From Segatella hominis (GTDB lineage: Bacteria; Bacteroidota; Bacteroidia; Bacteroidales; Bacteroidaceae): a stretch of 64,000 nt of DNA. The DNA is taken from positions 2,687,501-2,751,500 of the forward strand of contig NZ_CP137559.1 in assembly GCF_019249725.2 (NCBI RefSeq), written 5' to 3'. Shown here in pieces: positions 1-9,800 of the stretch (positions are counted from its first letter, which is position 1; each line of letters starts with the position of its first letter). Made by a program: the position numbers and the translations under genes. The notes beneath the pieces are model-generated. The model saw only the letters and a list, made by a program, of their open reading frames with translations. It had not been told where the DNA came from and searched no databases.

Positions 1-1
1 A

Positions 2-2425
2 AAAGTTGCTATCGGCTATACAGCTACTGCCATTGTCCTCATCATGGCAATGGTGCTCGTATATAGCAATACCAAGTCTATCTACGACATCAACCAGGCT
101 TCCCGCGAATATATCCAGAAGCAGGATGTGTCAGATAGTACGATGACTCGACTGCTCAAGGAAGAACAGAATAATCTCAAGCAACTCTCGGAGGCTTTGG
201 CAGGTAAGTCAAGCAAAGGCTATCTGCGCGCCAAGGTGGACAGTCTCAGCAAGGGAAAAGACTCCATTGTGGTAGAGAAGAAAGCCCCGCAGACTCACGA
301 GGCTAAACACACTACGGTAGAAGTGCTGAAAACCCGAAGAGGATTCTTCCGACGCCTTGCCGACGCTTTCAAAAAAGAACATGCTGAAACCATCAGCGTA
401 AAGAGAGATACGAATCTGGCGGTGGTGGATTCTGTCGCCACGCCTATCAATGTGGCAGAGAATGTGGCCAACATTCTGGAAGATATTGAGAAAAAAGAGA
501 AGAAAGTCTCTACTCATCATAGCGAAGCCGTGAACAAGGAGATGGAGGATCTGCAGCTTGTCAATGCGCAACTTGCCCTGCGTTCTGCCAAGAAGTTGAA
601 TGAGGCGCACCAGAGAGAGCGCACTTCCATGCAACATGCCATCAACAAGGCGATGGAAGCACGCCAGCAGTTGATATGGCAGATTGCCTTCCTTGCCATC
701 ATCGCCATCATTGCTGCCATCATCCTGCTCTGGTACATCTACCAGGACACCAAGAAGGAGCGTGTCTATAGGGAAAACCTGGAGAATGCCAACGAGGAAA
801 TCCAGCGCATCATGCGACAGAGGGAAAGACTCCTCCTTACCATCACCCACGACATCAAGGCACCTGCTGCCTCCATCTCCGGGTTTATCGATCTGATGAA
901 GGAGTATGTGAGCGATCCTAAGGGAACTTCATGTCTTAGCAATATCAAAAACTCAGCCAGTCATCTTTCCCAACTGGTGGCTTCCCTTCTCGATTATCAT
1001 CAGTTGGAAAACGGGCTCATGCAACTGAACCCTGTCAATTTCTCACCAGAACAGTTGGTGAAACTAAGTGTGGAAGGGCTCAGACTACAGGCAGAAAAGA
1101 AGGGGTTAGCAATCTCCTGCGAGTTCCAGAATGCAGATAAGGACAATATCTGGGGAAAAATATTCAGGGCTGATGACTTCCGTATCCGACAGGTGCTGGA
1201 CAACCTGGTGAGCAATGCCATCAAATATACAGACCAGGGAAGCGTACATATCATGGCTTCTATCCGACAGGCGAGAAATGAATACAACATCATCATCGAC
1301 GAGCATACTTATGAACTCACTCTACAGGTGAAAGATACGGGAAAGGGAATGACCTCAGAGGAAAAACAGAAGGTTTTCCAGGCATTCACCAGACTCAAAG
1401 GTGCACAGGGCATTGAGGGCACAGGACTGGGTCTGTCTATCACCCGCGAACTGGTAGCCTTACTCGGCGGAAAGATTCAGCTCGAATCTGCAGTGGGCAA
1501 AGGTTCTACCTTCACCGTTTCCTTCCCTATTCTATTGCAGCAACAGACTGACGCAGAAGAAGAAGAAGAAACTGAAAGAGGAACAGAAAATAATGGAATA
1601 GGTGGAACAGAAGAAATAGGAGAAATTGAAGGAGAAACAAGATTATCTAAAGGAAAAGACAAGCAGAAAACGAAGCGGAATTTCGCCAACCACAAGATTC
1701 TCATTCTGGACGACGATGCTCTGCAGCTACAACTGCTGCAAGAGATGTTGCGCCGTCTGATAGGTGATACGTGGAAGGTAATCACTTGCCATCATGTGAC
1801 GGAAGCCCTTACGGCACTTCACAACGAGCAACCGGCGGTGATGATGATGGACATCGAAATGCCTGAAATGAATGGTATGGAGATGATTAAGCACATCAAT
1901 CACAGTCAGATGCTGGTGATTGCCATGACTGCGCATGATACAAGTATCAAATCGAAATTGCATGAAGCAGGTTTTGACGATTGTCTCTTCAAGCCTTTCT
2001 CTATGGAGAAACTGGAAGAAATCTTGGGAGTAGAAAGAATTGATTCTCAAAAGGAGCAAATAGTAGAAAAAGAAAAATCGACTTTCCCTGACCGTTTCAA
2101 GCCACTGTTGGCTTTCGCTGAAGATGACGAAGACGCTGCTGCTGAAATCATCAGCAGCGTAAAGCAGGAACTGGAAGGACATTTTAGAAAAATGCAGGAT
2201 GCACTTTCTCAAGAAACTCTACCTTGCGAAGACATCGGAAAGGCGGCTCATAAGTTGCTGCCTATCGCTTCCATGATACAGATGGAGAGCCTGGAACTGG
2301 TGCAAGCTTTGGCTCCTGAACATATCAACGAGGTAGAGACAGAAAAAATCCGAGAATATCTCGCTACCATCGTCGATGAACTGCGAAATATCCTCGGAGA
2401 ACTATCATCAGGGGCTATTTCTTGA
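2..2425 (+). CDS. Hybrid sensor histidine kinase/response regulator, 5' truncated
   Basis: Membrane sensor kinase with fused receiver; the ligand is unknown. The reading frame is open to the left window edge and runs through a hydrophobic segment before the first ATG at 44, so the true start lies outside. Numbering from that ATG: a first membrane segment, an extracytoplasmic helical region, a second membrane segment near 210-235, a coiled linker, the HisKA H-box (THDIKAPAASISGF, His near 268), N-box DNLVSNAIKYT near 385, G1 DTGKGM near 431 and G2 GTGLGLSI near 459. An acidic low-complexity linker (about 505-545) leads to a receiver domain with DDD near 555, phospho-acceptor Asp in MDIEMPEMNG near 604 and Lys in KPFS near 650. 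The tail contains AAHKLLPIAS near 735 and may be a histidine phosphotransfer domain. This is a multi-step phosphorelay architecture common in Bacteroidota. Its stop overlaps the convergent glycosyltransferase gene by 11 bp. Confidence 0.93.
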   Translation, partial: KVAIGYTATAIVLIMAMVLVYSNTKSIYDINQASREYIQKQDVSDSTMTRLLKEEQNNLKQLSEALAGKSSKGYLRAKVDSLSKGKDSIVVEKKAPQTHEAKHTTVEVLKTRRGFFRRLADAFKKEHAETISVKRDTNLAVVDSVATPINVAENVANILEDIEKKEKKVSTHHSEAVNKEMEDLQLVNAQLALRSAKKLNEAHQRERTSMQHAINKAMEARQQLIWQIAFLAIIAIIAAIILLWYIYQDTKKERVYRENLENANEEIQRIMRQRERLLLTITHDIKAPAASISGFIDLMKEYVSDPKGTSCLSNIKNSASHLSQLVASLLDYHQLENGLMQLNPVNFSPEQLVKLSVEGLRLQAEKKGLAISCEFQNADKDNIWGKIFRADDFRIRQVLDNLVSNAIKYTDQGSVHIMASIRQARNEYNIIIDEHTYELTLQVKDTGKGMTSEEKQKVFQAFTRLKGAQGIEGTGLGLSITRELVALLGGKIQLESAVGKGSTFTVSFPILLQQQTDAEEEEETERGTENNGIGGTEEIGEIEGETRLSKGKDKQKTKRNFANHKILILDDDALQLQLLQEMLRRLIGDTWKVITCHHVTEALTALHNEQPAVMMMDIEMPEMNGMEMIKHINHSQMLVIAMTAHDTSIKSKLHEAGFDDCLFKPFSMEKLEEILGVERIDSQKEQIVEKEKSTFPDRFKPLLAFAEDDEDAAAEIISSVKQELEGHFRKMQDALSQETLPCEDIGKAAHKLLPIASMIQMESLELVQALAPEHINEVETEKIREYLATIVDELRNILGELSSGAIS

Positions 2426-3191
2426 ATACGCCTCTGATGAGAAACCAGGCATGAGCCAACAAGGTGGGCAGCAGACCATAATGGTGTTTCATCACCTGAA
2501 AGCGTTCTTTCAGGGAATCCTTATGGTTCTGCACCGACATTCCACCATCCAGATAATTGGTGATGACTGCCCCTACATTGCGCAAAGGCAACTTATGGGC
2601 TTTGGATGCTTTCATCATGCGGATGCACCAATCAACATCGGCAGAAAAGCGGTAATCCAAATCATAGTGCTCACTCTTGGCAATATCCGTGCGGGCATAA
2701 AAAGACTGATGGCAGACTAACATTCCCCAAATGAAAGAACGCCAAGTCAACTTCTTGGGTGGAGAAAGACGGCGATGGCGCAGAAAGCGACCATCCATAT
2801 TCACGATGTCCGTATCTCCATAAAGGACGCCCGGCAGGACTTCCCCCTCGCCTACACAACCTTCCACGTATTCCAACGTATCGGCGGAAGGGAAAACATC
2901 TCCTGCATTCAGAAACACGAGATAGTCGCCAGTAGCACGGTCAATGCCCTTGTTCATGGCATCGTAAAGTCCCTTGTCCGGTTCTGAGAAAACCCGGATT
3001 TCATGGGCACTTTCACCCACATCATTCTTATGTTTGTAAGCCTTGACCATTGCCAAGGTTTTATCCTTCGACTTACCATCTATGATCAGGTGTTCTACAT
3101 TGCAGCAGGTCTGCTTCATCACCGAATCCAACGTGCGCTGCAAGACAGACTCTGCATTGTAAGTACAGGTAATTATCGAAAATTTGATCAT
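2415..3191 (-). CDS. Glycosyltransferase family 2 (WcaE-like)
   Basis: Predicted cytoplasmic GT-A fold glycosyltransferase acting on a surface polysaccharide or glycolipid; donor and acceptor are unknown. The N-terminus has the typical IKFSIITCTYN strand, followed by IDGKSKDKT and DAMNKGIDRATGDYLVFLNAGD, where NAGD occupies the metal-binding DxD position. The length of about 258 residues fits the family. An upstream in-frame ATG at 3218 exists, but it would add nine polar residues before the conserved first strand, so the start at 3191 is preferred. It lies just downstream of a GT4 gene on the same strand and is probably the second gene of that operon. The 3' end overlaps the kinase gene on the other strand. 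No transmembrane segment is evident apart from a hydrophobic patch near the C-terminus. Confidence 0.88.
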   Translation of the reverse strand: MIKFSIITCTYNAESVLQRTLDSVMKQTCCNVEHLIIDGKSKDKTLAMVKAYKHKNDVGESAHEIRVFSEPDKGLYDAMNKGIDRATGDYLVFLNAGDVFPSADTLEYVEGCVGEGEVLPGVLYGDTDIVNMDGRFLRHRRLSPPKKLTWRSFIWGMLVCHQSFYARTDIAKSEHYDLDYRFSADVDWCIRMMKASKAHKLPLRNVGAVITNYLDGGMSVQNHKDSLKERFQVMKHHYGLLPTLLAHAWFLIRGVFKK

Positions 3192-3221
3192 AACGTTTCT
3201 ACTTTTATCAACGGCCATTGC

Positions 3222-4496
3222 CTACAAACTGTAATTCTTGTAAGCCATTGCCTGATTATACACCTCAATATAATTCATTGCCACGGCATGCTGCGAATAG
3301 TTGTGGGCCACTTTCTGCAGACAGTTACTCTTGAGCACCTCCGCATCAGCCTCTTCCAGCACCCAGAACATGCCCTGTGCCAGGTCGTCTGCATCCCGAT
3401 AGTTGGCCACATAACCATTTTTCTGATGGTCAATCATCTCAGGAATGCCGCCCACCTTGAATCCAACACTTGGCACTCCACAAGCCATCGCCTCCATAAT
3501 CGTATTCGGAAGATTATCCTCCAAGGAAGGGAGCACAAATGCATCAGCCGAACTGTAAATCTGAACGATGGCCTTCTCGTCACTCACATAGCCTAAAGGG
3601 AATGCTGGCAAGGACAGTTTCTCTGCCACATCTTCCGAATGACCGCCCAAGATAGCCACTACCGTATTTTCCTTCATTTCAGGATGCTGGGCTACCAACT
3701 TGTCTATGGCTTCTACGAAGAAACTCATGCCTTTACGCTCGTCAGTTACTTTCTGTGAAACGAAGAGGATGATCTTCTTATCATCCGGGAGTCCGGCACG
3801 CAGACGAGCCTCAGCCTTGTCATGAGGATAAAAGACCCGCGTATCTATCGGATTGGGAATATTGGTGAGATGAAGTCCTGTAAAGAGGGCACTCTTCTTA
3901 GCCTGCCGCTCCAGCCACTTGCTGCAAGTGACGAAGTAGATATTACTATGCTGATAAAGTTCCTTCTTGCGCCTGAACACCTTGTTGGAAATGTCATGCT
4001 TGCTGCCCTTATGAGGCAGGAGTGGACAGTTGCCACACGCAGAAGCATAGCGATTGCAGCCTCTTGCATAATGACAGATGCCCGTAGCAGGCCAGATATC
4101 GTGCATAGTCCAGACAATAGGTTTGCCGCTTTTAATAATTTTGCGAATACTTTTCAGTGAAAGCATTCCCTGATTGATCCAGGACAGATGAATGACATCA
4201 GCCTCCTTAAACTCACGCAACTTGGTAATATCAGAGCCGGCACAAGCCAAATCTATTTCCCAAAGATGGACGGAAGAGAAGTGAAGATGCCAGAAAGCAC
4301 GCCAGCGTTCCCACAGAAAATGCCATTGCAGCAAAGGAGAATGCGGCAAACTGGCTATCGTGATATTCTCTGTTGCCTTATCACGCACCAACATCTTAGC
4401 CTTAACACCATTATTGTTAAGGGCTTCCATCAAACGGTTGGCTGCAACTGCAGCACCTCCCGTTTTCTCGCTTGTATTTACTATGAGTACTCTCAT
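3222..4496 (-). CDS. Glycosyltransferase family 4
   Basis: GT-B fold glycosyltransferase, probably for exopolysaccharide or capsule sugar addition; the specificity cannot be read. The N-terminus (MRVLIVNTSEKTGGAAVAANRL) is the usual first Rossmann strand with a glycine-rich acceptor loop. The middle has WTMHDIWPATGICHYARGC with several Cys residues, seen in a subset of GT4 enzymes. The C-terminal nucleotide-sugar domain has FVSQKVTDERKG, PSLEDNLPNTIMEAMACG and GGIPEMIDHQKNGYV, where the glutamates of the E-x7-E motif are visible. The length of 424 residues is typical. A consensus promoter lies about 65 bp upstream, and the GT2 gene follows closely, so the two are likely one transcript. Confidence 0.9.
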   Translation of the reverse strand: MRVLIVNTSEKTGGAAVAANRLMEALNNNGVKAKMLVRDKATENITIASLPHSPLLQWHFLWERWRAFWHLHFSSVHLWEIDLACAGSDITKLREFKEADVIHLSWINQGMLSLKSIRKIIKSGKPIVWTMHDIWPATGICHYARGCNRYASACGNCPLLPHKGSKHDISNKVFRRKKELYQHSNIYFVTCSKWLERQAKKSALFTGLHLTNIPNPIDTRVFYPHDKAEARLRAGLPDDKKIILFVSQKVTDERKGMSFFVEAIDKLVAQHPEMKENTVVAILGGHSEDVAEKLSLPAFPLGYVSDEKAIVQIYSSADAFVLPSLEDNLPNTIMEAMACGVPSVGFKVGGIPEMIDHQKNGYVANYRDADDLAQGMFWVLEEADAEVLKSNCLQKVAHNYSQHAVAMNYIEVYNQAMAYKNYSL

Positions 4497-4562
4497 GCCT
4501 ATTATCTTTTATTATTACGCCTATTGCAAAGGGTTTTGCTGCAAATGCAGATTAAGATAATG

Positions 4563-4592
4563 CAAAGATAATGCAAATTACTTGAAGGACAA
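4563..4592 (-). promoter_or_regulatory. Promoter of the glycosyltransferase operon
   Basis: Read on the minus strand: -33 TTG (4592-4590), 19-nt spacer, -7 TATCTTTG (4570-4563). This matches the Bacteroidota housekeeping consensus and gives a leader of about 60 nt to the GT4 start. It implies that the terminator-ended transcript upstream is a separate unit. Confidence 0.7.
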
Positions 4593-4680
4593 AAAGAAAA
4601 AGCTACTTTTTCAAAAATAAAAGAAAGATTGTCGGGAAAGAAAGAGATGAAAAGGGTGAGAGGGAAAGAATGAGAATGGG

Positions 4681-4719
4681 AAAATAAAATATGCCGCAAC
4701 TCACCTCGAGCTGCGGCAT
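4681..4719 (-). terminator. Intrinsic terminator of the small RNA
   Basis: Hairpin arms ATGCCGCA (4691-4698) and TGCGGCAT (4712-4719), extended by a CTC/GAG pair across one mismatch. On the minus strand it is followed by ATTTTATTTT (complement of 4690-4681). On the plus strand no T-run follows, so it serves the minus strand. Confidence 0.75.
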
Positions 4720-4866
4720 ACAATATGTTTAACTTAAAAAAAATTCTTAACCAAAGGTAATCTCACGATCTCCTTAGCTATCTGTTAAACAATCTACCTT
4801 AAAACCTAATAACTAAAAACCTAAATCTATTACTACTAACCTAAACAATCTATTAACCTTTTGACG
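4681..4866 (-). ncRNA. Candidate small RNA, about 185 nt
   Basis: A gene-free stretch carries a complete transcription unit on the minus strand: a consensus promoter (TTG 4901-4899, 20 nt, TACCTTTG 4878-4871), then about 185 nt without a credible reading frame, then a terminator hairpin at 4719-4691. The transcript is rich in TTAGGTT-like repeats. The glycosyltransferase gene further along has its own promoter, so this is not simply its leader. The RNA family was not identified; 6S-like RNA or one of the Bacteroidales RNA families are possibilities that need a covariance-model search. Confidence 0.55.
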
Positions 4867-4870
4867 AGTG

Positions 4871-4901
4871 CAAAGGTACGACGATTTTCTGATTCCTCCA
4901 A
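4871..4901 (-). promoter_or_regulatory. Promoter of the small RNA
   Basis: Minus-strand TTG (4901-4899), exactly 20 nt, then TACCTTTG (4878-4871). The -7 box is mirrored by a plus-strand TACCTTTG at 4924-4931, so GTACCTTTG and its complement form an inverted repeat around a 43-bp centre. Confidence 0.7.
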
Positions 4902-4923
4902 ATATTTTTGAAAGAAAATGCAG

Positions 4924-5045
4924 TACCTTTGCGTTTTTTTGATTTACATCAACAAAATGTGACCGAACACAACAGATTTTAAGAAACCATTAACGCTCAT
5001 TAAACTTTCAACTTGTAAAGCCTAATGAGCGTTTTGCTTTCTTTT
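4924..5045 (+). ncRNA. Possible short divergent transcript with terminator
   Basis: Plus-strand -7 box TACCTTTG (4924-4931) without a correctly spaced TTG, followed by about 60 nt and a strong hairpin: ACGCTCATTA (4993-5002) pairing with TAATGAGCGT (5023-5032), with an inner CTTT/AAAG pair, then a T-rich tail to about 5045. The predicted transcript is roughly 100 nt and has no reading frame. It could also be a terminator for low-level transcription from elsewhere. Confidence 0.35.
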
Positions 5046-5138
5046 TTCTATTTTGATGGTCTGATTTCAAGGAGAGAAAAACAGAAAGACTGCTTTCTAT
5101 CAAGAGAAGAAACGGAATGTATCTATTAGGAGAAAGGA

Positions 5139-5618
5139 CTAAACTTTCTCGATCAAAACCGTAGCATAGGCGGAAATGCCTTCCATTCTTCCGGTAAAGC
5201 CCAATTTCTCTGTGGTCGTTGCCTTGATGGAAATATTTTCCTCATCCGTATTCATCACCTGGGCAAGGCAGGCCTTCATCGCAGGCACATGCGGATTGAG
5301 CTTAGGACGCTCAGCACAGATGGTTGCATCGATATTGCCCAACACATACCCCTTGGTGGCTATCAGGTCGATGGTCTTCTTCAGCAGAATCTTGGAATCC
5401 ACATTCAGCGTCTCTGCTGCCGTATCAGGGAAATGATAGCCGATGTCACGCATATTGGCTGCTCCCAACAAGGCATCACAAATAGCATGAATCAACACAT
5501 CTGCATCACTGTGGCCCAATAATCCGAGTTCGTAATCTATCTTAATGCCACCCAACCACAAGTCACGATTTTCTACCAACTTGTGCACATCATATCCGAA
5601 TCCTACACGTATATTCAT
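5139..5618 (-). CDS. ispF: 2-C-methyl-D-erythritol 2,4-cyclodiphosphate synthase
   Basis: Cytoplasmic enzyme of the non-mevalonate isoprenoid pathway. It cyclises CDP-methylerythritol 2-phosphate to MEcPP with release of CMP. The zinc ligands are visible as D10 and H12 in GYDVH and H44 in LGHSDADVLIHA. The DIGYHFPDT and C-terminal TATTEKLGFTGRMEGI segments are family hallmarks. At 159 residues it is full length. It follows porV by 20 bp and is probably the last gene of the minus-strand cluster with porU and porV. No other pathway gene is in the window. Confidence 0.97.
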   Translation of the reverse strand: MNIRVGFGYDVHKLVENRDLWLGGIKIDYELGLLGHSDADVLIHAICDALLGAANMRDIGYHFPDTAAETLNVDSKILLKKTIDLIATKGYVLGNIDATICAERPKLNPHVPAMKACLAQVMNTDEENISIKATTTEKLGFTGRMEGISAYATVLIEKV

Positions 5619-5638
5619 AGTCTATTTATATTGCTAAT

Positions 5639-6820
5639 TTATCTTCTTCTGAACAAATCCTTGATTCCGTCCATATCAAATCCCAAGGTGAAGCGCAAGG
5701 TCTGGTCGAGCGGATTGCTCTTTGCCGTTGCCACTACGTAGGCGGCATCCAGAGAGAAAACATTCATCTTGAAACCGCCACCTACAGTGAAATACTTACG
5801 GTTACCCTTGCTGGCACTCTCATGATGATAACCGGCACGGATAGAGAACTTGTCATTATATACATATTCCGCACCTACACCATAGTTGATTTCCTTCAAC
5901 TCCTCCTTGAATCCGCCTGGAGCGTCGCTGAAACTCTTGAAAATACCGCTGATGGAAGATACGTCGCTGTACTCTCTATGTACGCGGTCCTCATAGTCGG
6001 CATTGTCCTCACCTTCTTCCTGCTGCGGAATGGTTGGCACAAGATATTTATTGGCATCTGCAGCAATCGTCAGTCGGTTGTACTCGTCAAGCGGAATCAT
6101 CAGGGAAGCACCCAAACGCAGGTTGGCTGGCAGGAACTGACTGTATTCCTCTCCGCTGAATGTGATTTTACTACCGATGTTGGAAATATTCAAACCAATA
6201 CCCAACTGACATTCGCGTTGACCGATATTGACGTAATTCTGATAATAGGCAGCAATATCTGCGGCAAAAGCGGAAGCTGGGGAATTCTCCTCAGTCTCAG
6301 TGAAGCGCATATCTGAATAAATCCATCTCACTGCCGCTGCCAGAGAGAACTTCTCACTGAGCATCAGGGAGTAAGCCACATCGAGCGACATTTCATAAGG
6401 GTTGATAGTAGTGGCATTTTCATCTAAACTCGTATAAACCTCACCCAAATTAAAATAGCGCAAGGAACCAGAAACGGCACTGTAGTCACCTATACGGTAA
6501 TAACCTGCCAGATAGGCTAAGTTCATATCGTTGACTAAGGAGCGCAACCATGGTGTGAAGTTGAGTGCCACGCCTGCTCTTGAAATATTGAAAGGATACT
6601 TGGCAGGGTTCCAGTACTGGGAATTGACATCTGGGTCTGTAGCTGCACCCACATCACCCAAACCGCCACCTCGTGCATCCGGAGCGATGGTCTGCGAGAT
6701 CACAGCGAAGTTGACTGGATTGAAGAGATCTTTCTCGTTCTCCTGTGCATTCGCCTGCACAGAAAAGACTGCCAAGAGGCAAGTTGCCCATATCTTAACT
6801 GTTCTGTTCTTGATATTCAT
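5639..6820 (-). CDS. porV: Type IX secretion outer-membrane protein PorV
   Basis: Outer-membrane beta-barrel shuttle of the type IX secretion system. In Porphyromonas it carries cargo from the translocon to the PorU sortase and is also called LptO. A signal peptide ends at VQANA-QE. The N-terminal motif FAVISQTIAPDARGGGLGD and the repeated aromatic beta-strand pattern ending in FTLGFDMDG fit the family, and 393 residues is the expected size. It lies 40 bp downstream of porU, the order known in Porphyromonas, and 20 bp upstream of ispF. It would serve the type IX cargo proteins encoded at 14.7-27.6, 33-38 and 45-50 kb. Confidence 0.93.
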   Translation of the reverse strand: MNIKNRTVKIWATCLLAVFSVQANAQENEKDLFNPVNFAVISQTIAPDARGGGLGDVGAATDPDVNSQYWNPAKYPFNISRAGVALNFTPWLRSLVNDMNLAYLAGYYRIGDYSAVSGSLRYFNLGEVYTSLDENATTINPYEMSLDVAYSLMLSEKFSLAAAVRWIYSDMRFTETEENSPASAFAADIAAYYQNYVNIGQRECQLGIGLNISNIGSKITFSGEEYSQFLPANLRLGASLMIPLDEYNRLTIAADANKYLVPTIPQQEEGEDNADYEDRVHREYSDVSSISGIFKSFSDAPGGFKEELKEINYGVGAEYVYNDKFSIRAGYHHESASKGNRKYFTVGGGFKMNVFSLDAAYVVATAKSNPLDQTLRFTLGFDMDGIKDLFRRR

Positions 6821-6860
6821 ACCTTATTATATATATGTTAATATGTTATTTCTATTTTGA

Positions 6861-9800
6861 TCAATGGTTGAGTACAATCAGTTTCTTGGTTTTTGACTCA
6901 TACCCACTGCCATCTGAAGCCACTTTGATACGATAGAGATAGATGCCTGTACGCAAGGTTCCACTACCTGTGGATAAATCCCACTTCACAGTATAAGGAC
7001 CCGAATTGGAAACGCCCGTCTCTGTATGCTGCCAGAGTTTTCTTCCGGAAGTATCAAACACTTCGATGACGATATCCAAACTGCTCGCTATCCTATCATG
7101 CGTGATGATGAATGTGGTAGAATTCCGGGCTGGATTCTCGGTTACACCTGTATCAAACGATGGTTTCAGACTCCTCACCACATTGAAAGTCAACGTAGCG
7201 GTAGAACTATTGTTCAGTATGTCCCAGGCACGGAATTGGAGTTTATGCGGACCGGCTGCCAACTCAGGAATACTGTAATAGGTAGAGCCGCTCGTATAAG
7301 TTCCGAAATCGTAGGTGAAATTGTTATTCAGATTATACGTCTTGTTCGCATCACCGTCGATGATGAGCTGCAAATCATGCCCGATACCACTTCCTGCAGC
7401 ATTGATTCCGTCCTTATCTTTCACCTCAGCCACAAAGAAAGGCGTAGGGTTCACGTTTCCACCATCCACGAAGGAAGGCGAATTGAGATAACAGTAGATA
7501 GACGGACCGATGGAGTCATTCTTTGCCAGTGCACTTCCACCCACATTGAATGCGTCGCTCGAACCATGAGCACGGATGGTCCTGTCATTGTTGATGGCAT
7601 AGAGATTGACCAGTCCAGACTCATCCGTATAGTTGATGTCCTTAGGTACGGCAAACTGGAAAGAGAACTTGCCTCCCACTACGCTGTCAGAACCATTATA
7701 GAGAGTCTTGGTACGGTCGTAGAAAGTGAAAGCATCACTTGTGCCATCGTTCTGTCGGCAGGTAATCAGCTCCTTGGAATCTCTTACCGTAGCCGTCACC
7801 ACACCGTTGAAAGCTTCATTTCCCTCAATATGTCCGTCGATTCTTGCCACCATTCCTGCTTTCAGCATAGCCTTGGCAGAAGCATCCGAAGTAGAAATGC
7901 CATTCACAGAATCTACCACTACTTTCAGTGTTGGCACATTCAACGGCATAGCCGGGTCGCCTAAGAGCGCATACTGCAAGCGGTTAGAAGTCAGGTCGCT
8001 CTCCTTGATTGGCTTACCTTCCACATCATAACCGATTACATTTCCCTTAACCAGGTCGTTCTGTGCCTGGCGATGCGCCTCACCGATAGTCAGCGGTTTT
8101 CCGTCCTTCGTACTCAGCACGCGGTAGAGAAAGGCACGGTTCATATATTTATTACGATTGGCATAAACCGTTCGGGTTGTTCCATAGAAAGCAACAGCTC
8201 CTCCATTCGGATTGAGCACAGCTGCTTCACCGATATTGTCTTCCACTCCATCATAAGGCATGACATCACAGGCTGCAGTCACCCAGAGAGGGAGGTTGGT
8301 ATTCTTGAAATTGTTGAAATCCATCAGTTTCACCACCTGCTCGTGCGACAACTGACCAGCACTGGCGTGACCGGCATAGTCCATAATCAGGGCACCATTG
8401 GCCTGCTGCTCCTTGATGATACGTGTAACTTCAGGATAGGAATTGCCCACAGAAGAAGTGGTGCGCTGGTAAGCATCCCACATCACCTTCTTGATTTGAA
8501 AATCAGGATATTTGTCGGCAATATAGTTGGCCACTTCGTCGGCATCCTTCATGTGGAGGTTGTCATTACCGTCATCAGCCATAAACACCAATGTGTTCTG
8601 CCATGATCCCGCATTGGCATTTTCCATATAGTTGATGGTTTTATCCACCATAATCTTGGCTTCTTCTGGTGTTGAAACCGGAAATCTTCCTACCGCTACG
8701 TCCTGCTGTTGGGTGGTAGGAGAACCGCCGGCTCCCTCAGAGAGAATGCCCATCCAGCTGTCACTCACATAACAATAAATTTTATTGAGAGAGTTCTCGC
8801 TCTCAAAACAGAGAAGATAATCATCTGGATTTAGTCGCTTACAGTCGGAAGTCAGCATACGGTTGTCCCATACACAATCTCCGAAAAGCAGGAGATATTT
8901 CGGCATATCTGCCTCATTTCCTTCGGCTCTGTCTTGGAGCATGCGCAGATAACGTCGGTAAGCTCCTGCATCAGGTGTTCCACTGGAAAATTCATTATAC
9001 AGTTCGTCAGCAGGCACCAAGTTGACTCTCAAGCCATTATGGGTTTCATGATAAGTCTTGAGCCTCTTTGCCTGCTTGAGCAGTTTCTGGGAAGTAGGGA
9101 TGATGATCACCATGTCGGCCTGTGCATCAGCATGATGATCCTGATTGGTAATATTATAAACAAACTGCGCTGCTGGAATCTTTCCAGAGAATTCCGGCAA
9201 TGCCTTCGGCGCATTCCACACCATAGCCACATAGTCGAGGCGCATGGTTCCGCCCGAAACATTCGTAATCGTAATCGTATCATTGCCGCCGATGGTCAGA
9301 TTCTTGAGGGTGAAAATAGTCGAACCTTCCGCTCCAAAATCGTATTCCGAACTGGAAACTTGGGCATAAACCTTGCCTAAGGTCCTGCCGTTCAAAGCCA
9401 CATCAGCCGTAGCAGAAGTACCCGTAGAGATGTTGACGGCCAATTTTCCGCCTGCATTTCCAGTAGTATTGGTAAAGACAATCTGCTCGCTGGCTCCCTG
9501 ATTGAGCGCTTTGGAATCATAGAGATTTCTTCCACCAGAAAACCAAGCATAACCATCTACCTCATAGAGAGAATGATAGAAATCGCTGGAAGGATAAAAT
9601 GAGTTCACAAAAGTAGCTGAATCCACGGTCTGCGGAGCCTCGTCGCTCTGTGTGATAAAATAATATCCGTAGTCAGAATAAGGATTACGAGTACGACGGG
9701 TGGCAGTATTGCTACTCCAGCTCACCGGACCTTTGGCATAGAAGTAATGCTTGCCATCTCTCACATACTGTGGCACTTCCTTCAGATCGTCATTGGCTAA

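Noticed and set aside
4502..4723. A 73-codon minus-strand frame
   Set aside because: It runs through the small-RNA terminator and the glycosyltransferase promoter, and has no protein-like features.
7026..7964. A 312-codon plus-strand open frame
   Set aside because: Antisense shadow of porU, which has clear catalytic motifs on the other strand.
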